This document shows, piece by piece, positions 56,723 to 64,000 of a stretch of 64,000 bases of DNA; within the stretch, counting starts at the first letter, position 1, and each line of letters opens with the position of its first letter. The position numbers and the translations under genes were made by a program. The DNA comes from JBFLYZ01 sp040756415 (GTDB taxonomy: Bacteria > Bacteroidota > Bacteroidia > JADZBD01), in NCBI GenBank assembly GCA_040756415.1, contig JBFLYZ010000015.1, positions 1 to 64,000 of the forward strand, read 5' to 3'. The notes under the pieces were generated by a model that was not told where the DNA came from, did no database searches, and worked only from the letters and a program-made list of their open reading frames with translations.

Positions 56723-57202
56723 TCATTTTTTCACTTCTTCCGTTTCCTCGATCTTGCTCAGCATTTTGCCGTCAGCGGAGTAATACACCTTATATTCCAC
56801 CTCTTTGCCGTCCTTCTTGCCCTCGAGCTCTATCTCGTAGCTTAACAATCCGCTCTTTTCCACTTTCGAGAACTCCTCCATCTTGAAGCCCGCAAAGTTC
56901 CTGGCCGCGCTATCGAGCACGGCCTGGGGAACAGCCCCTTTCTTGATCGCCCATTCCTTCTCGATGATGTTGCCATCGGCCGTAATGGTCACGGAGGTCT
57001 TTACCTTATTCTGTTTGAACGTGGCCTGGTAGTTATTGCCTTCTTTTTCCCACTTCACTTTTTTTATGTCACCGTAAAAGGCCAGGAACTTTTTCATGAC
57101 TACGTCAGGCACGTTCTTGGCGTCTATCTTTTCTTCTTTTTCCTGCGCGGATAGGGAGAAGGCCACAGATAGAGCGATCCAGGCAGCAAGCAGTGTTTTC
57201 AT
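56723..57202 (-). CDS. Periplasmic PepSY-like protein
   Basis: A 159-residue protein with signal peptide MKTLLAAWIALSVAFSLSAQ and two PepSY-like (DUF2874) repeats: VMKKFLAFYGDIKKVKWEKE, NNYQATFKQNKVKTSVTITA and, in the second half, SYEIELEGKKDGKEVEYKVY, YYSADGKMLSKIEE. The family binds or inhibits other proteins in the periplasm of Bacteroidota; its partners are mostly unknown. It starts 8 bases after the YCF48-like gene ends, so they form an operon. Confidence 0.88.
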   Translation of the reverse strand: MKTLLAAWIALSVAFSLSAQEKEEKIDAKNVPDVVMKKFLAFYGDIKKVKWEKEGNNYQATFKQNKVKTSVTITADGNIIEKEWAIKKGAVPQAVLDSAARNFAGFKMEEFSKVEKSGLLSYEIELEGKKDGKEVEYKVYYSADGKMLSKIEETEEVKK

Positions 57203-57210
57203 ACCTTTTT

Positions 57211-58419
57211 TTAATTGATAATAAGCTTAGATACCGATTGGCTGCTGCCATCGTTCAGGCGTACGAAGTATATCCCTTCGGGCAGCATCAGCTCCCGGAT
57301 ATTGATCTTCACGGTCTGTTTTCCGGAGGGCAGGTTGTGCTGAAGCACCTTAACGGGCTTGCCCGTAAGGTCGAACAGCTCGATCTTCACATTCCCGCTG
57401 GAGGAATGGAAAAAAGATACCGAGAAGAGTCCCGAAGCAGGGTTGGGGTATACGCTCATGCCCAGCGCTGCCTTGTCCGCCTCGTTCATCCCCACACCGC
57501 TGGGTACCCTGTACTTGCGGAAAAGGCCGTTCTTGCCCCCGCAATAACCTACCGAGTCGTGCGGGAAATGAACGGAGAACAGGCGCTGCGCGGTCTGCGA
57601 ATTCTGCAGGGTCCAGGTCTGGCCCGCGTTCTTGGTCATATAGATCTTCCCCGAATCGCCAACCACCCATCCGGTGGTGTCGTTCACGAAATAAACCGAG
57701 TTGAACGTTTCGTCCGATACCGGCTGAACATTGGTAAAGACAGAGCCATCGGTATTGAGCACCTTGCTGTTCTTGCCCACCACAAAGCCTTCTGTTGCCG
57801 AAGCAAAGCAAAGCGATTTCAGGCTGTCGGTTGTAGAGGTGGTCTCCGTGTTCCACGTGGTTCCGCCATCGGTGGTGGAGAGGAAAGTGCCGTTCTCGCC
57901 ACAGGCGTAGCCCGTGCTGGAGTTGATCATCCAGATGCTGAACAGGTCATTGCTTCCCGGAACGGTCTGCGGGCTCCAGGTGGTGCCGCCATTGGTGGTC
58001 TTTAAGATCATGGGGCCCGTGCCTACGGCCCAGCCGGTGTTGGCGTCAACGAAATACACTCCGTAAAAATCCTGTGTGGTGCTTTGGGTCTGGGGCGTCC
58101 AGGTGCTGCCGCCATTGGTGGTCTTTACTATGGTGCCGTCATCGCCTACCATCCAGCCGGTGCTTGAATTGACCATATAAATAGAGCGGATGGGGAGCGT
58201 AACCGTAGAGTTTTGCGATACCCAACTGCCGGTAACTCCGCCAGCGGTGGTCTTCTTCACAAAACCGCCCGCACCGGCAACCCAGCCGGTGGTGGAATCG
58301 GTAAAAAATACCGAGTAAATATCGGTGGTGAGCCCGGTATTGTAATAGGTCCATTGCTGCTGCGCGCCAGCAGCCGTTGTCATCGCGATAGCCGCAAGCA
58401 GGGAGTAGATCTTTCTCAT
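57211..58419 (-). CDS. Secreted YCF48/BNR-repeat protein with T9SS type A tag
   Basis: A 402-residue protein with signal peptide (MRKIYSLLAAIAMTTAAGAQ). Six to seven propeller repeats carry the DxxTGWVVGDxGxIxKTTNGG pattern (NSSTGWMVGDDGTIVKTTNG, DANTGWAVGTGPMILKTTNG). A C-terminal sorting domain (about 320-402) includes MSVYPNPASGLFSVSF and LPEGIYFVRLNDG. YCF48-like beta-propellers are common surface modules in Bacteroidota. It lies 9 bases downstream of the amidase gene, likely co-transcribed. Confidence 0.92.
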   Translation of the reverse strand: MRKIYSLLAAIAMTTAAGAQQQWTYYNTGLTTDIYSVFFTDSTTGWVAGAGGFVKKTTAGGVTGSWVSQNSTVTLPIRSIYMVNSSTGWMVGDDGTIVKTTNGGSTWTPQTQSTTQDFYGVYFVDANTGWAVGTGPMILKTTNGGTTWSPQTVPGSNDLFSIWMINSSTGYACGENGTFLSTTDGGTTWNTETTSTTDSLKSLCFASATEGFVVGKNSKVLNTDGSVFTNVQPVSDETFNSVYFVNDTTGWVVGDSGKIYMTKNAGQTWTLQNSQTAQRLFSVHFPHDSVGYCGGKNGLFRKYRVPSGVGMNEADKAALGMSVYPNPASGLFSVSFFHSSSGNVKIELFDLTGKPVKVLQHNLPSGKQTVKINIRELMLPEGIYFVRLNDGSSQSVSKLIIN

Positions 58420-58428
58420 AAAACGGGT

Positions 58429-60921
58429 TTAGTTGGCGAACAATTTGACATACGAGCTTTTACCGTTGCAGCTTAGCCACAGCGTATAAATGCCCTTAGC
58501 CAAAACTAACTCATTAAAGTCAATCTCCAAACTGTGTTCGCCCGATTGTTGATTTGCTTCGGCAAATAACAATATTTCCCTGCCCAGTACATCGATGAGC
58601 TTAATTTCCACCTTGCTGTCGCTGCCCAGGCTGTAGCTGATCGTGGTCGACCCGCTGAACGGATTGGGATAAGCGTGGATGCCCGATACATTATCCAGCT
58701 CGCTCACAGCGGTGGTGAGCGGGGTGCAGCTCCATGCAGCCGAGAAACCGGCATTTTCCACGAATGGATCGGAGATGAAATGCAGGGTAATGGCCCCGGT
58801 GCCGGAAGTGATGCTCCCGGGCGAGTTCATTCCGGTATAGCCACCGATCAGCGGGGCGTTGGTGGAAGCCCCATCGTAGATGTAAAGCGAATCGTAGTTG
58901 AGCTCCAGGTCGAATGCCGAAAAGCTGATGGTAACCGAAGCGGCATTGGTGGGAGCGATGGTATAGGTCCAGTCCTCGTTGCCCGCGTAGGCGCCCGATG
59001 GCCCCCCGCTGTCATCGATGGTGCCCGAGCAGTTGTTATCGGTATAGGCGCAAACGGGCGTGGTAAAGGAGCCACCGTAGGTTTGGGTGCTTCCGTTCCA
59101 GATGCGCCAGTAATAGGTGGTTCCGGGCTCGAACTTCAGGTAAGTATTGCAGTTGGGATAATCGCAAAAGCTTCCCGGGCACACAGTGGAGGTGAGGTTG
59201 CTCACATCCTTGTTCCAGAAATACGAGAAGTTAGGATCGTCCGACACATCCACGAACCATCCGTTGCCGCTGTTGGTCCAGTTGAGGGTAACACCGATGA
59301 CCGGGCAGGTGCCGGCCGTAACGCTGAGGTTGGCGGGCACCACCACGCTGCTGTTGCTGGTCCAGTTGGCGTTCCACCCGGCATCGGTGGAAGAGCAGTC
59401 GCTGCGGAACTCGAGCGTTATGGCACCGCTGTTAGCGGTGACCGTTCCGGGCGAGCCGGTGCCGGTATAGTAGCCGATCAGCGGGGCCCATACATCCGTG
59501 CCGTCATAGATATAGAGGTAGTCCCAGGTGTTTTCGAGGTTGAATGAGCTGAAGGTGAGCGATACCTGCGTGGCATTGGCCGGGGCGATCACCCACACGC
59601 TGCGCTCATCATCCACGTAGTTCCCGGTGGGCCCGCCCGAATCGTAGATGGTGCCGGTGGCCGCTGTATAGGTGGTAGGCGTGGGCTGTGTATTGATCAG
59701 CTTGTAGAAATAATCCCAGTCCCAGTTCACGCCCGGGTCGGTATGGGTCTGGCTGGGATAATGCATATGCCCCTTTACCTTGGCGCAGGAGCCGGGTATG
59801 GACGACTGGTTGTAATAGGTGGTGTTCATCCAGGGCCAGAAGCCGGTGCGGAGCGGGTCTATGCCATGGCTCCAGCATATGTCAGCGGTGAGCGCTGCCG
59901 ATGCCTGGTACATGGCGGTGGTGTACCAGCCCGTTTGGGATACATAGCCTTCGTGCTCTATGCCTACGGTATAAGAGTTCTGGTTGCCCACATGCCAGCC
60001 GGTATTCGATTCGAGCACCATTTGGGTGATCTGCCCGTCAGAGCTGCGTACCACGTAATGGGCCGAAACGCCCGCCTGGCAGTTCTGGAACCAGGATATG
60101 CAGCCGGCATAGCTTCCCTGCACGGTGTGGATGGTTACGGCCGAAACGGCCGCGCTGCGTCCTACGCTGTAGTTACAGCTTGCGGCAGGGTTCCAAAGGG
60201 CGGGGCCGTAGTCAGGCGATTGGGTAACGGGCAATCCGTCACCTACCTTAAAGGTGTTGCCGTTCTTGTCCTCGATATCGGTGGATGATATTTTTACCGA
60301 AGGGGAGGACAGGATATCGTAATTGGTGCCGAAGTAGGCTTTGAGGTCGAACCCGGGATCGGGAAAATTATAGCGGGCCTGGTTCTCGGCAGCGGTCATG
60401 AATGAAAGTATGCCGTAAAGCTGGGTGTACAGGGCAAAATACTGGGCCTTGTCCTGGTGGGGCAGCTCGCTCAGGGCCACCAGCGCCCATACCGTTTCGT
60501 GTATGTTCCCGTTTGGCGTTTCGCTGTCTTTGGCGGCCTGCAGCAAAATATCATAGGCTTTTGCGTACGCGAGTATGCTTTTTTCGGGAGAGGCGATGAT
60601 CTCCTCCACGCTGTAGCCCGAAAGGGTGGAAACATATTTCAGGTTTTCCGCAAAATAGTTTTTCCCGTCAAGGATCAGTCCCATTACGCTATAGGCTTTG
60701 GGCATTCCTATGCAGCTTTCCTCTTCGTTACCGCTAAGGTGGTAAAAGCGCGTGTTGGCAAAAGCCACGGCTTCGAGCACCCCGCGTTTGATGTGGGGAT
60801 AAAGCTGGTAGGCCTTATCGAAGTGCTGCTGGTAGGGATTGGTAACAGCCGGATCGGTGGGGGATGAGGAGAGAGCGGAGAAAATCATGGCAAAAAACAG
60901 GAGCGCGGTAATTTTTCTCAT
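58429..60921 (-). CDS. Secreted N-acetylmuramoyl-L-alanine amidase with CUB domains and T9SS type A tag
   Basis: An 830-residue protein: signal peptide, a helical N-terminal region (about 25-200), an Amidase_2 domain (about 240-410), two CUB-like domains and a sorting domain (HAYPNPFSGSTTISYSLG, GIYTLWLSCNG). The amidase has zinc-ligand motifs TIHTVQGSYAG and KVKGHMHYPSQTHTDPG, and WHVGNQNSYTVGIEHEG. It should cleave the sugar-peptide bond of peptidoglycan outside the cell. It shares a near-identical 626-base CUB cassette with the GH18 gene. Confidence 0.92.
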   Translation of the reverse strand: MRKITALLFFAMIFSALSSSPTDPAVTNPYQQHFDKAYQLYPHIKRGVLEAVAFANTRFYHLSGNEEESCIGMPKAYSVMGLILDGKNYFAENLKYVSTLSGYSVEEIIASPEKSILAYAKAYDILLQAAKDSETPNGNIHETVWALVALSELPHQDKAQYFALYTQLYGILSFMTAAENQARYNFPDPGFDLKAYFGTNYDILSSPSVKISSTDIEDKNGNTFKVGDGLPVTQSPDYGPALWNPAASCNYSVGRSAAVSAVTIHTVQGSYAGCISWFQNCQAGVSAHYVVRSSDGQITQMVLESNTGWHVGNQNSYTVGIEHEGYVSQTGWYTTAMYQASAALTADICWSHGIDPLRTGFWPWMNTTYYNQSSIPGSCAKVKGHMHYPSQTHTDPGVNWDWDYFYKLINTQPTPTTYTAATGTIYDSGGPTGNYVDDERSVWVIAPANATQVSLTFSSFNLENTWDYLYIYDGTDVWAPLIGYYTGTGSPGTVTANSGAITLEFRSDCSSTDAGWNANWTSNSSVVVPANLSVTAGTCPVIGVTLNWTNSGNGWFVDVSDDPNFSYFWNKDVSNLTSTVCPGSFCDYPNCNTYLKFEPGTTYYWRIWNGSTQTYGGSFTTPVCAYTDNNCSGTIDDSGGPSGAYAGNEDWTYTIAPTNAASVTISFSAFDLELNYDSLYIYDGASTNAPLIGGYTGMNSPGSITSGTGAITLHFISDPFVENAGFSAAWSCTPLTTAVSELDNVSGIHAYPNPFSGSTTISYSLGSDSKVEIKLIDVLGREILLFAEANQQSGEHSLEIDFNELVLAKGIYTLWLSCNGKSSYVKLFAN
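58713..59338. repeat. Direct repeat copy 2 (CUB-module cassette)
   Basis: Partner of the copy at 54363-54988 in the same orientation, encoding the same inter-CUB segment and CUB domain inside the amidase gene. Flanking domains of the two genes are not similar at this level, so the cassette itself was copied or converted. Confidence 0.95.
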
Positions 60922-60992
60922 GGGATATGGTTTAGCTTGGTCGCTAAATTATAAAAGTTCATGGAGAAAAACAAGTAATTGGTCGAACAGGA

Positions 60993-61532
60993 CTATAAGC
61001 CTATGCTGATGCCTCCCCTGATCCAGGGGCTGCGGGGATAGGAGTAATAGGTTTCGTTGAGGTTCCAGAGCACCATCAGGAAGGCGTAGCTGCTGCCCAT
61101 GCCCTGCTTGATGCCACCGCCCACCCAGATATTATTGATCCAGGTGCGCCCGGGGCGGAAATAGTCGAACTCGCCATTGAGCCACTGGTACTCGGCATGG
61201 AGGAAAACGAATTCGAGCACATTGAAGCGGTTGAACAGGCTGGCCCCGTAAATGCTGGTGCGGTAGGTGGGAGTGCTGGACTTATCGCTATAGTAAATAT
61301 AGGTGAGGCCCAGCCCGGCCGAATAGCGCGGGGTGATCTCGTAGCCGATGAGCGGTGAAATGTTGAGCAGGAAGGAGCTGCCGGTAAATCCCCCTCCTAT
61401 GTCACCGCCCGTGTACACCTTGTCCCAACTGAAGCCGCTTTTTTTCCTGGGCATCATCTGCTCGTTGAACTGCGCGCTGGAAGCGAGGCTGGCCAGGAGG
61501 GCGAGGCCGGTTATGCAGCTTAAAAAGTTCAT
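60993..61532 (-). CDS. Putative outer-membrane beta-barrel protein
   Basis: A 179-residue protein with signal peptide (MNFLSCITGLALLASLASSA, cleavage near AQF) and amphipathic beta strands: SSFLLNISPLIGYEITPRYS, AGLGLTYIYYSDKSSTPTYR and NVLEFVFLHAEYQWLNGEFD. It ends RGGISIGL. Such small eight-strand-type barrels are common in Bacteroidota. Function unknown. It starts 72 bases beyond the amidase start, on the same strand. Confidence 0.7.
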   Translation of the reverse strand: MNFLSCITGLALLASLASSAQFNEQMMPRKKSGFSWDKVYTGGDIGGGFTGSSFLLNISPLIGYEITPRYSAGLGLTYIYYSDKSSTPTYRTSIYGASLFNRFNVLEFVFLHAEYQWLNGEFDYFRPGRTWINNIWVGGGIKQGMGSSYAFLMVLWNLNETYYSYPRSPWIRGGISIGL

Positions 61533-61584
61533 TCAGGTAAAATTACTAAATCAATTCGTACTTTCGTAAGCCTAACGCAAAAAC

Positions 61585-62289
61585 ATGAACGTTATTGTAA
61601 CCGGGACATCGCGGGGAATAGGCAGGGAGCTGGTAAAAGCTTTTTGCCGGAAAATAAGATCGGGAACGATCTATGCCTTTACCCGCAGGGAGGGCGTAAC
61701 AAAACCTCTCAGAAGGGATTGCGAGGCCATCAACCCCGCTGTGAACGTTCATGGGGTGATTCATAATATGAATGCGCGCAGCTACGATGCGTACCGCGAG
61801 CAGTTGTTCCCCAAAAACATCAGGATCGATATTATCGTCAATAATGCGGGAATGCTGGTGAACAAGCCCTTCGGCCGTATTACCCAGGAGGAGCTCAGGG
61901 CGGTATATGACGCCAACCTTTTTTACCCTTTCGGTATCATCCAGGCCTGCCTGCCGAGGATGAGGAAAGGTTCTCATATCGTGAACATATCCAGCATGGG
62001 AGGCGTGCAGGGCAGCGCCAAGTTCCCGGGGCTGAGCGCTTATTCTTCGAGCAAGGGCGCCCTGGCCGTGCTGAGCGAATGCCTGGCCGAGGAATTCAAA
62101 CCAAAGGGCATTGCGGTGAATTGCCTGGCCCTGGGAGCGGTGCAAACCGAGATGCTGAAGGAGGCCTTTCCCGGGTACAAGGCCCCTCTTAGCGCCAGGC
62201 AAATGGCGGAGTTCATCGCGGATTTCTCTTTGAAGGGGCATCGCTACTTCAACGGCAAAATACTGCCGGTGTCGCTTTCAACCCCCTAG
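61585..62289 (+). CDS. Short-chain dehydrogenase/reductase
   Basis: A 234-residue SDR with NVIVTGTSRGIGRELVKAFC (cofactor motif TGxxxGIG), IIVNNAGMLVNKPFG, catalytic Ser in VNISSMGGVQGS and the Tyr-x-x-x-Lys in SAYSSSKGALAVL. Substrate unknown. It stands alone; the GxxExxY repeat unit begins immediately after its stop codon. Confidence 0.9.
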   Translation: MNVIVTGTSRGIGRELVKAFCRKIRSGTIYAFTRREGVTKPLRRDCEAINPAVNVHGVIHNMNARSYDAYREQLFPKNIRIDIIVNNAGMLVNKPFGRITQEELRAVYDANLFYPFGIIQACLPRMRKGSHIVNISSMGGVQGSAKFPGLSAYSSSKGALAVLSECLAEEFKPKGIAVNCLALGAVQTEMLKEAFPGYKAPLSARQMAEFIADFSLKGHRYFNGKILPVSLSTP

Positions 62290-62290
62290 T

Positions 62291-62337
62291 TTAACCGCAA
62301 AGAACGCAAAGCAAATTCGCAAAGGGCGCAGAGAAAA
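62291..62337. repeat. Degenerate ACGCAAAG repeats, left flank of second GxxExxY gene
   Basis: TTTAACCGCAAAGAACGCAA, then AGCAAATTCGCAAAGGGCGC: repeated CGCAAAG units. Inverted with respect to 62714-62762 and beginning at the SDR stop codon. Confidence 0.9.
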
Positions 62338-62715
62338 ATGACTGAAAACGAGTTATCGAATAGAATCATAGGCCTCGCTATTGAAGTTCACAATGTTTTA
62401 GGCCCCGGCCTGCTCGAAAGCGCTTATAAAGAATGCCTTTATTATAAGATCCTGCAAGCCGGCATTCCCGTTGAGAAGGAAAAACCTATGCCGCTTATAT
62501 TTGAAAAAGTAAGGCTGGACTGCGGATACCGGATCGATCTCGTGGTGAACGGTAAGCTTGTGATAGAGGTTAAAAGTGTAGAAGCGCTCAATGATATTTA
62601 TTTGGCCCAGACCCTAACTTATCTAAAGCTTGGCGATTATAAATTGGGCTTGCTTATTAATTTCAATGTATTGAGATTAAAAGACGGCATCAAAAGGGTA
62701 GCAAATGGGTTGTGA
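62338..62715 (+). CDS. GxxExxY protein (PD-(D/E)XK superfamily)
   Basis: A 125-residue member of the PDDEXK_3 family with IIGLAIEVHNVLGPGLLESA and YKECLYYKI (GxxExxY), and an intact core DCGYRIDLVVNGKLVIEVKS carrying Asp and Glu-x-Lys. Family members are predicted nucleases of unknown role. It is a lone AT-rich gene starting directly at the edge of one repeat array and ending in the inverted array. It is a second copy of the gene type at 44549, only distantly similar to it. Confidence 0.92.
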   Translation: MTENELSNRIIGLAIEVHNVLGPGLLESAYKECLYYKILQAGIPVEKEKPMPLIFEKVRLDCGYRIDLVVNGKLVIEVKSVEALNDIYLAQTLTYLKLGDYKLGLLINFNVLRLKDGIKRVANGL

Positions 62716-62762
62716 CCTTTGCGTTTCTTTGCGCTGCTTCTTTGCGTGCTTTGCGGTAAAAA
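62714..62762. repeat. Degenerate ACGCAAAG repeats, right flank of second GxxExxY gene
   Basis: The reverse complement reads TTTTTACCGCAAAGCACGCA, then AAGAAGCAGCGCAAAGAAAC and GCAAAGG, the mirror of the left flank. It lies in the leader of pepT, ending 19 bases before its ATG. Confidence 0.9.
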
Positions 62763-62780
62763 CTGAAATATTTTAGAAAT

Positions 62781-64000
62781 ATGAAGCTCAATGTTGATTA
62801 TACCGTCACCGAGCGCTTTCTGCGCTATGTAAAGATCGATACCCAGTCCGATCCCAATTCAAGCACCTGCCCTTCCACCATGAAACAAAAGGACCTGGGA
62901 AGGGTGCTGGTAGAAGAGCTTCTTGCGATGGGCATCAAAGATGCACACCTGGATGAGCATGGCTACGTGTACGCCACCATTCCTTCCAACACGGATAAGA
63001 AGGTGCCCGTGATCTGCTTCTGCTCGCACATGGACACCTCGCCCGATTGCCCGGGAAAGGACGTAAAGCCCGTGATACACCGCAATTACGCGGGCGGCAA
63101 CCTGGTGCTGCCGGGCGATACCAGCCAGGTGCTCAGCCCTGCCGATCACCCGGAATTGCTCAACCAGCTCGGCAGCGACATCATTACCGCTGACGGCACC
63201 ACCCTGCTGGGGGCGGATAACAAGGCAGGCCTGGCCGAGATCATGGATGCCGCCCATCACCTGATGACCCACCCGGAGATCAAGCACGGCACCATACGCA
63301 TCCTGTTCACGCCCGATGAGGAGATAGGGCGGGGGGTGGATAAGGTCGACATGAAAAAGCTGGGGGCGGATTTCGGGTATACGATCGATGGGGAGACGCT
63401 GGGCCACCTGGAGGACGAGACCTTTTCTGCCGATGGCGTAACGATCACCGTGAACGGCTTCAGCACGCATCCCGGCTTTGCCAAAGGCAAGATGCAGAGC
63501 GCTATCAAGATCGCATCGGAGATCGTGGAGGCCCTGCCGAAAGACCGCATCTCGCCCGAGACCACGGAGGGTAAGCAGGGATTCGTGCACCCGGTTGCCA
63601 TGAGCGGCACGATAGAGAAAATGGTGCTGAAGTTCATTATCCGCGATTTTACCCGCGATGGCCTGGTAAAGCTGGAGGAAGAATTGAAAGGCATTGCTGA
63701 AAAGGTGCTGAAGCGATACGATAAATCTTCCTTTGAATTCGTTGTGACCGAGCAATACCGCAACATGAAAGAGGTGTTAGACAAGCATCCTCAATGCGTG
63801 GAATACGCCCTGGAGGCCATCAAAAGGGCAGGAGTGAAGCCGCACCGCTCCAGCATACGGGGCGGCACGGATGGCTCGCGCTTATCTTTTATGGGCCTGC
63901 CCTGCCCCAATATCTTCGCGGGCGAGCATGCTTTTCACGGCAAGCACGAGTGGGTGAGCGTGCAGGATATGCAGAAGGCGGTGGAAACCATCGTGCACCT
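62781..64000 (+). CDS. pepT: Peptidase T (tripeptidase), 3' end beyond the window
   Basis: At least 406 residues, open at the window end; the family is about 410-420 long, so little is missing. It is an M20B zinc aminopeptidase that removes the N-terminal residue of tripeptides. Visible motifs: VICFCSHMDTSPDCPG (zinc His/Asp), LLGADNKAGLAEIMDAAHHL, FTPDEEIGRGVDKVD (catalytic Glu pair), HPVAMSGTIEKMVLKF, RGGTDGSRLSFMGLPCPNIF and FHGKHEWVSVQDM. The start is MKLNVDYTVTERFLRYVKID. The GxxExxY repeat occupies its upstream region. Confidence 0.95.
   Translation, partial: MKLNVDYTVTERFLRYVKIDTQSDPNSSTCPSTMKQKDLGRVLVEELLAMGIKDAHLDEHGYVYATIPSNTDKKVPVICFCSHMDTSPDCPGKDVKPVIHRNYAGGNLVLPGDTSQVLSPADHPELLNQLGSDIITADGTTLLGADNKAGLAEIMDAAHHLMTHPEIKHGTIRILFTPDEEIGRGVDKVDMKKLGADFGYTIDGETLGHLEDETFSADGVTITVNGFSTHPGFAKGKMQSAIKIASEIVEALPKDRISPETTEGKQGFVHPVAMSGTIEKMVLKFIIRDFTRDGLVKLEEELKGIAEKVLKRYDKSSFEFVVTEQYRNMKEVLDKHPQCVEYALEAIKRAGVKPHRSSIRGGTDGSRLSFMGLPCPNIFAGEHAFHGKHEWVSVQDMQKAVETIVH

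Overview
The window is a 64 kb stretch of a Bacteroidota chromosome, roughly 50-55% GC by eye. The evidence is five secreted proteins with type IX secretion (T9SS) sorting domains (two type B, three type A), a tmRNA whose tag reads GETNYAMAA (the Bacteroidota GE[TN]NYA[LM]AA pattern), several -7 promoter boxes of the Bacteroidota form TAnnTTTG, and a fatty-acid and lipid gene set usual in free-living members. I cannot place it below phylum or class.

Layout. 0-11 kb is a stress/storage block: two low-complexity Tyr/Gly/Arg/Ser/Asp proteins (one with a KGG stress motif), an NtrC-type sigma-54 activator, an FAD-Rieske oxidoreductase fused to a DUF6496-like basic tail, a 57-residue Ser/Arg peptide, a Gln/Asn-rich disordered protein, a cyanophycin synthetase-cyanophycinase operon, a DUF892 ferritin-like protein and a lone PAS protein. 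11.2-12.1 kb holds a serine-recombinase remnant against the 3' end of ssrA (tmRNA), then a divergently transcribed saccharopine dehydrogenase. 13-23 kb is a beta-oxidation cluster in fadN-fadA-acyl-CoA dehydrogenase order, interrupted by a four-helix-bundle (S23/IVP) gene in heptamer repeats, a zinc-ribbon protein, a secreted protein and an HTH-DUF6922/AbiEii toxin-antitoxin pair. A foreign fadN 3' fragment lies next to the pair. A DUF559 nuclease gene in GC-rich inverted repeats follows.

23-38 kb: a giant T9SS type B adhesin-like protein, an SDR, a PAS histidine kinase with a STAS-like partner, a long-chain acyl-CoA synthetase, small lipoproteins, an LpxL/HtrB-like acyltransferase, a fatty acid desaturase, an ArsC-like phosphatase/reductase, a minimal T9SS type B protein, a membrane protein that ends where a SpoIIE phosphatase domain would begin, and a YcaQ/AlkZ-like protein. 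38-50 kb: a double-AAA+ CbxX/CfqX-type ATPase, a CAP protein, an outer-membrane-type protein, an amidohydrolase lipoprotein coupled to a GxxExxY gene, a permease-SDR-Rieske oxygenase operon with ATGA overlaps, and a polytopic membrane protein. 50-64 kb: purL, mtgA, a run of secreted proteins (LRR, GH18-CUB, PepSY-like, YCF48/BNR, amidase-CUB), an SDR, a second GxxExxY unit and the start of pepT.

The most unusual signal is architectural. Four small accessory genes of three families (one S23/IVP, one DUF559, two GxxExxY) each sit alone between inverted arrays of short degenerate repeats. Those repeats have been absorbed into neighbouring coding sequence; they supply most of a lipoprotein signal peptide for the amidohydrolase. 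They look like single-gene mobile units, two of the three families being PD-(D/E)XK nucleases. This is inference and needs comparative genomics.
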